Below are positions 1-5,538 of a DNA stretch of 5,772 bases, in pieces (the stretch's first letter is position 1; every line of letters starts with the position of its first letter). The stretch is taken from contig CALJPJ010000001.1 of the NCBI GenBank assembly GCA_937980625.1, forward strand, positions 1-5,772, written 5' to 3'. Source of the stretch: an uncultured Bdellovibrionales bacterium. Its GTDB lineage: Bacteria; Bdellovibrionota; Bdellovibrionia; Bdellovibrionales; UBA1609. Made by a program: the position numbers and the translations under genes. The notes below the pieces were generated by a model. That model had not been told where the DNA came from. It did not search any database and saw nothing but the letters and a program-made list of their open reading frames with translations.

Positions 1-241
1 GTACAGGTGTGGTAAAAAGACCAATAATGCGAGCTAAGATGGCAGTGAGTATGATTAACTTAAATGCTTGTTTTTTATGGTTTTTAAGCAGAGATTTGAA
101 TAAGAATAAAGCTAAAATACCTTGAGAAATACTAATAAAAAATATTAAATATGTGCCATGAGCACGGACTAAAGATACGTCTGTAAAGTAAATACATTGC
201 AATAACAAAAAACTAATTGAAGCTAAAAAATAAATAAACAT
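1..241 (-). CDS. Multi-pass membrane protein, N-terminal part (runs off left edge)
   Basis: Reading the minus strand from the ATG at 241-239 gives 80 codons with no stop down to the window edge, so the C-terminal part is missing. The protein starts MFIYFLASISFLLLQ and has three hydrophobic stretches at about residues 1-18, 30-50 and 59-79. They are separated by short polar or basic loops (around RAHG, and KNHKKQ near residue 53). An in-frame stop lies three codons upstream, so this ATG is the furthest possible ATG start. I see no strong Shine-Dalgarno sequence before it. The visible end, ILARIIGLFTTPV, resembles the first conserved loop of GT-C type polyprenol-sugar glycosyltransferases, where an R-hydrophobic-P stretch precedes the catalytic acidic DxYRYLWDG segment. 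That segment would lie beyond the edge, so the assignment is only a suggestion. The gene is divergent from the neighbouring plus-strand cluster. Confidence 0.7.
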   Translation of the reverse strand, partial: MFIYFLASISFLLLQCIYFTDVSLVRAHGTYLIFFISISQGILALFLFKSLLKNHKKQAFKLIILTAILARIIGLFTTPV

Positions 242-269
242 ATAAGATTACTTAACTTTAGAGAGACTA

Positions 270-301
270 ATTTTCAATTAAGAAAATCTAAAATATAGAT
301 T
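270..301. promoter_or_regulatory. Two adjoining inverted repeats in the divergent intergenic region
   Basis: The gap between the divergent genes contains ATTTTC (270-275), a 6-base spacer, then GAAAAT (282-287). This is overlapped at its end by AATCTA (285-290), a 5-base spacer, then TAGATT (296-301). Both are perfect 6-base inverted repeats. Their position between divergent genes suits operators, but the region is very AT-rich and such repeats can arise by chance. No regulator is encoded nearby to assign them to. Confidence 0.25.
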
Positions 302-321
302 CATATTAATGTGCTATTAAT

Positions 322-350
322 TTGTAAAAAGCTAAGTATATTGGCTTTAT
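322..350 (+). promoter_or_regulatory. Weak candidate sigma70 promoter for the plus-strand cluster
   Basis: TTGTAA at 322-327 is followed after 17 bases by CTTTAT at 345-350, leaving a leader of about 20 bases to the first gene. The -35 is good and the -10 is poor. The TATATT at 337-342 is a better -10 but lacks a recognisable -35. The cluster needs a promoter in this gap, but the exact site is uncertain. Confidence 0.25.
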
Positions 351-363
351 AGCAATTCATAAC

Positions 364-370
364 AAAGGAG
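364..370 (+). promoter_or_regulatory. Strong ribosome binding site that decides a TTG start
   Basis: AAAGGAG sits before two consecutive TTG codons at 375 and 378. The spacing is 4 bases to the first and 7 to the second. Seven is the more usual distance, and the second TTG also gives a typical M-K-H signal-peptide start, so 378 is preferred. Confidence 0.7.
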
Positions 371-377
371 TTTTTTG

Positions 378-1388
378 TTGAAACATATAATAATATTGGT
401 GTTATTCTGTATATCCGTTGCCTGCTCTGAAAAAGATCAGGGTATTCAATTTTCTGATAAGTATAATAACGAATTGGGTAAGAATGCCCAGGCTAAGGTA
501 GTTAAGTCTGAAGGCTGTGCTTTTAAAGAAGTTGATTATAAAAAAAGTACAGATAGTTATAGTTTAAATACTGAAAAATTAATTACAGAACTACTTTCAA
601 GTTATGTGACTCCACTTGAAGCTCAAGACTCTTTTGAGCCTTCAGGGCAAGTCAACTACTCTTTGTGGCTTGCAAGTTATACGGATAAACAAAAGCTTTG
701 TGAAGTTGTAGATCATTTTAAAAACACCGATGTGAGTTCGTTAAGTGGTAATGATAAAAAAGTATTTTTTATTAACGCTTATAATATATTGACTATTGAG
801 TTAATTTTAAAGAACTACTTATCCCTTGATAAAGGGCCGTCAAGAGATCGCAATGAGTTTCCTGAGCAAAAAAGCATTAAAAACATAAATGGATTAGGTG
901 TTAAGGTTTGGGACAGCTTTTCTTGGGAGCTTGGTGGTCAAAGCTATACTTTAAATCAAATTGAAAAAGGTATTTTGATACCAATGAAAGATGCACGAAT
1001 TCATTTTGCCATTAATTGTGCGTCTTTGGGATGTCCGCCATTACGTAATGAAGCATATACTGTGGAACGTATCGACGAGCAATTGGATCAAATGTCCACA
1101 TTTTTTGTCTCAAGCCCTGCTTATAATATTTTTGAGTTACTAGATGATGAATATGACCCTGAAAATAGTGAGAACTACTATGAGGTGTCTTCAATATTTG
1201 ATTGGTATGCTCAAGATTTTGTAGATGATACTTCTGGTAGGTATGGTTCGGTACGAGCATTTATTGTTTATCACTTGAATACTTCTGATGAAGATCTTGG
1301 TTTTCCAAAAGTCGACTTATTAAATGATAAATATTGGATTGAAGAGTTTAAGTTTTATGAGTGGAACCTTAATGAGGTAGGAATTTAG
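378..1388 (+). CDS. DUF547 domain lipoprotein
   Basis: This is a 336-residue protein starting at TTG 378 (TTG 375 would add one residue). A basic-hydrophobic N-terminus ends in ISVAC, a slightly atypical lipobox. Cys16 is therefore the likely lipidated residue, and Ser17 after it favours outer-membrane sorting over inner-membrane retention. The mature part carries a DUF547 domain (PF04784). A segment containing NAYN (residues 133-136) is followed by RIHFAINCASLGCP, with His209, Asn213, Cys214 and Cys219, then SSIFDWYAQDF, and the protein ends in a YEWNLN tail. The two cysteines, the histidine and the asparagine are invariant between this protein and its paralog at 2620-3615. DUF547 has no settled biochemical role that I can name, and catalysis by the His/Cys cluster is speculation. 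The gene ends one base before the beta-barrel gene starts, so the two are very probably co-transcribed. Confidence 0.88.
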   Translation: MKHIIILVLFCISVACSEKDQGIQFSDKYNNELGKNAQAKVVKSEGCAFKEVDYKKSTDSYSLNTEKLITELLSSYVTPLEAQDSFEPSGQVNYSLWLASYTDKQKLCEVVDHFKNTDVSSLSGNDKKVFFINAYNILTIELILKNYLSLDKGPSRDRNEFPEQKSIKNINGLGVKVWDSFSWELGGQSYTLNQIEKGILIPMKDARIHFAINCASLGCPPLRNEAYTVERIDEQLDQMSTFFVSSPAYNIFELLDDEYDPENSENYYEVSSIFDWYAQDFVDDTSGRYGSVRAFIVYHLNTSDEDLGFPKVDLLNDKYWIEEFKFYEWNLNEVGI

Positions 1389-1389
1389 T

Positions 1390-2610
1390 ATGAGAAAGTT
1401 AAATATTTTAATATTGTTATTTTCATTTATAATTACATTACAAGTTGTCCATGCTAGCTCTGTGAATGCGACGGCAACAAGTATAGAAAATAAAGAGGTA
1501 TATGAGGTTGATGAATCTAAAATATCTATAAATTTGGGTTTAAACTTTGGAACTTCCGATAATCCAGTACAATTAAATACGAAAGAGTTAAGCACGAGTT
1601 TTATAGAGTTAAAGCCTGAGCTTTCTTATCAGAAAGAGTTAATCAAGGACTTATTTTTAGTGACTGCTTTTGAAGGTCAATATAAAGACTTTAAAGATGA
1701 CCTTGTGTCTGAAGTAAAATCATCGCTAAAAGCACAGTTAGATCTTGGCTTAACTTACTTTATCAATAATCATAACGAGGTAGGAGTTGTAGGGTCTCAC
1801 GTTTACAATGACTCATCTGGACTAAACTGGTTACCAACTGGTATTGATGAAAAAAATGGTCGAAAAATTAAATTTAACCAAAGTTTTATTGAAGCATATT
1901 ATGCTTTTAATCGTCTAAGTTACTTCATTGAGCTATCAGTAAATCAAGTAACCAATAAAAATGACAGCTTAGTCCAAGATGATTTTGCTCCAAATGGTGG
2001 AGCTTTAGCTGAATTTAAAGACGACTTTGATCAACTTGGTTTTAAAGCAAAGCTAAACTACAAATTGTCTGATGCATCAAATATATATATTGAGCCGAGT
2101 TATTCTAAAAGAAAATACAAAGAAAGAGCAGCAAGAACAACTGAAGGAGCTTCAAACCAATTATCAAATCCAAAATTATCTGAATTACATCGAGGGATAA
2201 CTTTAGGTTATGAATATAATGACAGTTTTGTAACTTCTGAAGTAAAGGCTTTATATGTACGAGAAAAAGACCTTGTTTTCAAGGCACATAACGCGAATAA
2301 CCTTGGCATAGAGACAAAATTATCAATTCCTGTTGCAAATATTTTAAAAATTAGTGGAGAATACAGTTGGTCGCAAAAAGATTATGACTTTTTTGTAGTA
2401 AACCCACAACAAGACCCAACATCTCGAGATTTAAGAAAAGATATTAACAAATCATGGGGGGTGGCTTTATCAAAAGAGTTTAAGTTTAGTGATGTTGAGT
2501 TAAAGTATAGCGCAACATCCAAAGACTCAAATTATTTACCTTCAGGCAACCCAGTGGGTTCAGTATATGAAGAGGACATTATTACATTAGGATTTAACAT
2601 TAAGTTATAA
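1390..2610 (+). CDS. Outer-membrane beta-barrel protein, family not recognised
   Basis: This is a 406-residue protein with a clear Sec signal peptide: M-R-K, a hydrophobic core to about residue 20, and a VHA/SS cleavage site after Ala22. The rest is rich in alternating polar/hydrophobic stretches of 8-12 residues, about fifteen by eye (for example LKAQLDLGLTYF, FIELSVNQV, ILKISGEYSW). They are separated by D/N/K-rich turns, as in an outer-membrane barrel. The C-terminus, DIITLGFNIKL, has the alternating pattern of a final barrel strand, although it ends in Leu where Phe, Tyr or Trp is more usual. No cysteines, plug domain, TonB box or POTRA-like N-terminal domain are evident, so a porin-like or channel role is more plausible than a TonB receptor. 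The start is supported by TAGGA at 1378-1382, 7 bases before the ATG. The gene lies between two DUF547 paralogs, 1 base after one and 9 before the other, which suggests they act on or with the barrel. Confidence 0.82.
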   Translation: MRKLNILILLFSFIITLQVVHASSVNATATSIENKEVYEVDESKISINLGLNFGTSDNPVQLNTKELSTSFIELKPELSYQKELIKDLFLVTAFEGQYKDFKDDLVSEVKSSLKAQLDLGLTYFINNHNEVGVVGSHVYNDSSGLNWLPTGIDEKNGRKIKFNQSFIEAYYAFNRLSYFIELSVNQVTNKNDSLVQDDFAPNGGALAEFKDDFDQLGFKAKLNYKLSDASNIYIEPSYSKRKYKERAARTTEGASNQLSNPKLSELHRGITLGYEYNDSFVTSEVKALYVREKDLVFKAHNANNLGIETKLSIPVANILKISGEYSWSQKDYDFFVVNPQQDPTSRDLRKDINKSWGVALSKEFKFSDVELKYSATSKDSNYLPSGNPVGSVYEEDIITLGFNIKL

Positions 2611-2614
2611 GAGG
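2611..2614 (+). promoter_or_regulatory. Ribosome binding site that decides the ATG start at 2620
   Basis: GAGG, within AGAGGTGA, lies 5 bases before ATG 2620. An in-frame GTG at 2614 overlaps this element and has no purine-rich site of its own upstream. That rules strongly for the ATG, and the protein then begins M-K-L, normal for a signal peptide. Confidence 0.65.
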
Positions 2615-2619
2615 TGAGT

Positions 2620-3615
2620 ATGAAATTAATTTTATTTTTATCAAGTATTGTATTATCTTTAAATTGTTACGCTTCAGGTGGGGGCGGAGGAGCTTCTGGT
2701 GGTGGAGGAGCAGCAGGAGGCTCTACATCTCGAAGTAAAGAAGCTAGCCCGAAGGCTGTTTATAAGGCACGTGAAAAACTGAGGCAAAGAATGCAAGAAA
2801 AGCAAGTCGCGGCGGAAACTGCTACATCTGCTCCGAGTATTGCGAATTTTGACCATAATTATTCTTCTGTTACTTCAATTTTGTCTAAAAGTGTTAAGTT
2901 AGTAGCTGGTGGTAAAAAAAGTATTATTGACTATAACGCATTATCGAAAGCAGAAGTAAATAGTGTAGCAAATCAAATGCTATCACTGAGTGAAAATACA
3001 GTGATGAAAAAATTTACTAAAAAGCAGCGATTAGCTTATTTTGTAAACTTGTATAATATTTTAACAATTAAACTAATCAAAGATAATTATAAAGATGCAA
3101 AAAAGGGAAATTCTATTAAAAAAATATGGCTATTTAAAAGCCCATGGGACCAAAGCTTTTTTACTCTTTTTGGTAAAAAACATACTTTAAATAATATTGA
3201 GCATGGTTTTATAAGGGGAGATAAGTCCGGTTTCAAACAAAGTACAAAAGAATACAATGATCCAAGAATTCACTTTGCAGTTAATTGTGCCTCAAAAGGG
3301 TGCCCAGCTCTATTAAATAAAGCATTTACAGCTTCTAACTTAGAAACTTTATTTCAAACTACAATGGTAAGCTTTTTAAAAGATCGCGATCGCAACTATG
3401 TTAAAGATGGAAAAAATTTATATTTATCACCAATATTTAAATGGTATAAAAAAGATTTTTCTAGAGGTTTAAAAGGCTATAAGTCTTTAAAAGATTTTGC
3501 AGCCAAAAATGCAGGCCACCTTACAAGTAACCCAAACGAGATTGCTTTAATCAAAGCTAAAAAGATGTCTATAAAATTTAGTGATTATGACTGGACATTA
3601 AATGATAGCATCTAA
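2620..3615 (+). CDS. Secreted DUF547 protein with glycine-rich N-terminus
   Basis: This is a 331-residue protein. Residues 1-18 form a Sec signal peptide with a likely cut after CYA (Ala18). Asn before Cys16 argues against a lipobox. The mature N-terminus is a low-complexity Gly/Ala/Ser run (about 20-35), followed by a Lys/Arg/Glu-rich, probably helical stretch (about 36-65). The DUF547 domain then shows NLYN (143-146), RIHFAVNCASKGCP with His218, Asn222, Cys223 and Cys228, SPIFKWYKKDF, and a YDWTLN end. It is a clear paralog of the lipoprotein at 378-1388. In the block from DARIHF/DPRIHF to EAYT/KAFT, 17 of 24 positions are identical. It is much more basic than that acidic paralog and lacks the lipid anchor, so it is probably periplasmic or exported. 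Its last 14 bases overlap the transferase gene that follows. The molecular function of DUF547 is not established. Confidence 0.88.
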   Translation: MKLILFLSSIVLSLNCYASGGGGGASGGGGAAGGSTSRSKEASPKAVYKAREKLRQRMQEKQVAAETATSAPSIANFDHNYSSVTSILSKSVKLVAGGKKSIIDYNALSKAEVNSVANQMLSLSENTVMKKFTKKQRLAYFVNLYNILTIKLIKDNYKDAKKGNSIKKIWLFKSPWDQSFFTLFGKKHTLNNIEHGFIRGDKSGFKQSTKEYNDPRIHFAVNCASKGCPALLNKAFTASNLETLFQTTMVSFLKDRDRNYVKDGKNLYLSPIFKWYKKDFSRGLKGYKSLKDFAAKNAGHLTSNPNEIALIKAKKMSIKFSDYDWTLNDSI

Positions 3616-4303
3616 AGCGACTAAAACTGCAATTGCAATTTTTGTTAAAACACCGACATTGTCTCGAGTTAAAACTCGCTTGGGGCATAAAATTGGTGAA
3701 CGTAAAGCCACCAAGTTCTATGAGTTGAGCTTAAATAAAATAAAAGCTGAATTAAAATTGATGGAAAAAGAACTTGGACACAACTGCGTTGATATTTATT
3801 GGGCTTTAGCGGAACCATTAAACCCTTATCATACTTTATATTGGAATGATTTTAAATTTATTCACCAAAGTGGTAGTTCATTGGGGAGTCGTTTAAGTGG
3901 TGTTTATAATGACCTTATTGGTCGAGGCTATGGTAAAGTTATTCTAATGGGAGGTGATTCTCCGCAGTTAAGTGCTCAAAACTATTCTCACTGGTGTCAA
4001 ATGCCAATAAAAGATAAGCAAGTGGTTCTCGGCCCAGCTAAAGATGGTGGTTTTTATACGCTTATAGGAGCAAGCTCCATCCCAGCCCAAATATGGGAAA
4101 GTGTAAATTATAGTGAATCGACAACATTTGAGCAGCTTGATAAACTTTTAGTAAACTCTGGATATAAAATGTTTTATTTAAATAATGAAATAGATATAGA
4201 TTTTTTGGATGATCTTAGAAGTTTAGATCTGATCTTAAAATCAACAGTATCGAAATCAAAAGAGGATTTAGAGCTTTTGAGTTTTATTTCAAGCATTAAA
4301 TAA
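3602..4303 (+). CDS. DUF2064 / TIGR04282 family transferase (CofC-like)
   Basis: This 233-residue cytoplasmic protein has the nucleotidyl/glycosyltransferase-A fold signature of the 'transferase 1, rSAM/selenodomain-associated' family. FVKTPTLSRVKTRLG at 14-28 matches the family's nucleotide-binding start (Lys16, Arg22, Lys24, Arg26). GGDSP at 117-121 carries the conserved Asp119, LGPAKDGGFY at 143-152 has Asp148, and DIDFLDDL at 198-205 is the usual closing motif. All the expected acidic residues are present, so the enzyme should be active. CofC relatives transfer a nucleotide to a phosphorylated acid, but the true substrate here is unknown. The ATG overlaps the end of the DUF547 gene by 14 bases and has no good ribosome binding site, pointing to translational coupling. 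The start gives only about nine residues before the first beta strand, as expected for the family. The type of gene that follows is its usual partner. Confidence 0.85.
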   Translation: MIASKATKTAIAIFVKTPTLSRVKTRLGHKIGERKATKFYELSLNKIKAELKLMEKELGHNCVDIYWALAEPLNPYHTLYWNDFKFIHQSGSSLGSRLSGVYNDLIGRGYGKVILMGGDSPQLSAQNYSHWCQMPIKDKQVVLGPAKDGGFYTLIGASSIPAQIWESVNYSESTTFEQLDKLLVNSGYKMFYLNNEIDIDFLDDLRSLDLILKSTVSKSKEDLELLSFISSIK

Positions 4304-4312
4304 CAATAATCA

Positions 4313-4340
4313 TTTACAATAGAGCTAAATTAAATACTAT
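4313..4340 (+). promoter_or_regulatory. Sigma70-like promoter before the glycosyltransferase gene
   Basis: TTTACA (4313-4318) and TACTAT (4335-4340) are each close to consensus, with a 16-base spacer. They lie in the only sizeable gap of the plus-strand cluster. Transcription would begin near 4347, leaving a leader of about 25 bases. No terminator is seen between 4304 and here, so read-through from the upstream genes is also likely. Confidence 0.5.
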
Positions 4341-4361
4341 AGGGCTAGTTTGAGCTAAGGT

Positions 4362-4365
4362 GGAG
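4362..4365 (+). promoter_or_regulatory. Ribosome binding site supporting a GTG start
   Basis: GGAG, part of AAGGTGGAG, lies 7 bases before GTG 4373. The resulting protein begins directly with the first beta strand of a family-2 glycosyltransferase, which confirms the GTG. Confidence 0.65.
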
Positions 4366-4372
4366 TTAGTCA

Positions 4373-5095
4373 GTGTCTATTAAAATATCTGTGATCATAC
4401 CAGTAAAAAATGAAATAAAGCATGGGCTGTTAGATTCAATACGATCTACTTATAAAAATAAGATAGACGTTGAGCTTATATGGGTTGCTGGCCCAAGCAG
4501 TGATGGTACTGTGAAATTTTTAAAAAGAATGAATCAAAAAGTAATTGAGTCTAAAATAAACTCTCGAGCTGGTCGTATAAATGAAGGCATAAAGGCGGCC
4601 TTAAGTGATTTTATATTAGTGAACCACCCAAGGTCAGTACTTGCTGAAGAGGCTATTGATTCGTTATTAAATCATTTTGCTGAGATGCCGCTTTCTTGGG
4701 GGGGGTTTACTCATAAATTTTTAGACTCAAACCACTGGCTATTAAAGTTCACCTCTTTTTATTCAAACTATGTTCGTTTTGACAAAAGAGGAATTATCTA
4801 TTTAGATCATTGTATTTTTTTTAATAAAAAAATGTTAAAAAATATAAACGAAGCCTTCCCTAATGTAGACATATTCGAGGATACCTTATTTAGTAAACAA
4901 CTTTTATCTTGTGGTAGACCAAAGCGTTTAGCTCAGTTTTCTAAAACCTCAGCTGTAAGGTTTAATAGCAATGGTGTTTTTATGCAGTCCTATTTAAATC
5001 AAAAGCTTAAATGGCAATATTACTTTGGTAAGTCACTCACGCAGATGAACAAAACGTATGAAGAAGGCCTTGACCTAAATTCGAGTTACAAATGA
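4373..5095 (+). CDS. Family-2 glycosyltransferase, TIGR04283-like, with altered catalytic motifs
   Basis: This 240-residue protein starts with VIIPVKNE (7-14), the classic GT2 opening, and has no transmembrane segment that I can see. Further matches to 'transferase 2, rSAM/selenodomain-associated' are RAGRINEGI (65-73), a DH pair at 145-146 before a hydrophobic strand, the acidic pair Glu169-Asp170 in FEDTLFSKQL, and SCGRPKRL. The order and spacing fit the family. Two usual acidic sites differ: VDGGSxDGT reads VAGPSSDGT (Ala39), and the metal-binding LHADT position reads NHPRS (His85, Arg87). The protein may therefore use another acceptor or mechanism, or may have lost transferase activity. 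A sugar-nucleotide donor is expected from the fold but cannot be named. The gene has its own promoter, follows the TIGR04282-type partner, and overlaps the acetyltransferase gene by four bases (ATGA). Confidence 0.82.
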   Translation: MSIKISVIIPVKNEIKHGLLDSIRSTYKNKIDVELIWVAGPSSDGTVKFLKRMNQKVIESKINSRAGRINEGIKAALSDFILVNHPRSVLAEEAIDSLLNHFAEMPLSWGGFTHKFLDSNHWLLKFTSFYSNYVRFDKRGIIYLDHCIFFNKKMLKNINEAFPNVDIFEDTLFSKQLLSCGRPKRLAQFSKTSAVRFNSNGVFMQSYLNQKLKWQYYFGKSLTQMNKTYEEGLDLNSSYK

Positions 5096-5538
5096 TCAGG
5101 AGTGTTGAAAAATCAGAAATACAGTTTATTTCTGATTTGGCGATTCGGTCTAAAGGGTATTGGGGGTATAGTTCAGATTTTTTAGAGCAGTGTCGTCCCC
5201 GTATTCGTATTGACCAAGAGTATTTTAACGCTTGGCCAGTAAAAGTGTTTATTGAAGATAATATTATTAAAGGTTTTTATTCATTAAAAGTTGTTAAGGG
5301 TGAAAATCGTCTGGATAATCTATGGGTTGAACCTGATTTTATTAAACAAGGAATTGGCAAGAAATTATTTTTACATGCTAAAGAGCAAGCCAAGGAAATG
5401 GGTTGGGTTTATTTTTGTTTAGCAGGTGAAGAAAAAGCCGTTAATTTTTATGAGAAAATGGGTTGCAAACGAATTGGCAATGTACAGTCAAAGTTAAGAG
5501 AAGATTTATTTTTACCCCATTTAGAAATAAAACTTTAA
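5092..5538 (+). CDS. GNAT family N-acetyltransferase
   Basis: This is a 148-residue single-domain GNAT protein, a normal length for the family. It would move an acetyl group from acetyl-CoA to an amine. The central strand LDNLWVEPDF leads into the acetyl-CoA pyrophosphate loop QGIGKK (Gln86, Gly87, Gly89), followed by the usual helix. The later AVNFYEKMGCKRIG segment places Tyr120 where many GNATs have their general acid. The N-terminal RSKGYWGYSSDFLEQCR helix is a hallmark of a small bacterial GNAT subgroup of unknown substrate. The start codon overlaps the stop of the glycosyltransferase gene (ATGA), so the two are co-translated. This makes an amino-sugar or other product of the upstream enzymes a reasonable but unproven substrate. 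It ends the visible plus-strand gene cluster. Confidence 0.87.
   Translation: MIRSVEKSEIQFISDLAIRSKGYWGYSSDFLEQCRPRIRIDQEYFNAWPVKVFIEDNIIKGFYSLKVVKGENRLDNLWVEPDFIKQGIGKKLFLHAKEQAKEMGWVYFCLAGEEKAVNFYEKMGCKRIGNVQSKLREDLFLPHLEIKL

Noticed and set aside
1012..1260. Open frame on the minus strand, 82 codons
   Set aside because: It lies wholly inside the DUF547 lipoprotein gene, antisense to its conserved NCASxGCP region. The peptide is His/Gln/Tyr-rich with no recognisable domain or ribosome binding site.
1320..1595. Open frame on the minus strand, 91 codons
   Set aside because: It spans the junction of two well-supported plus-strand genes and reads as a shadow of AT-rich signal-peptide coding sequence.
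2614..2619. GTG start two codons upstream for the second DUF547 protein
   Set aside because: The GTG overlaps the Shine-Dalgarno element and has none of its own; ATG 2620 has correct spacing.
2674..2856. Open frame on the minus strand, 60 codons, Ser/Arg/Cys-rich
   Set aside because: Its composition is simply the complement of the glycine-rich and charged region of the DUF547 gene.
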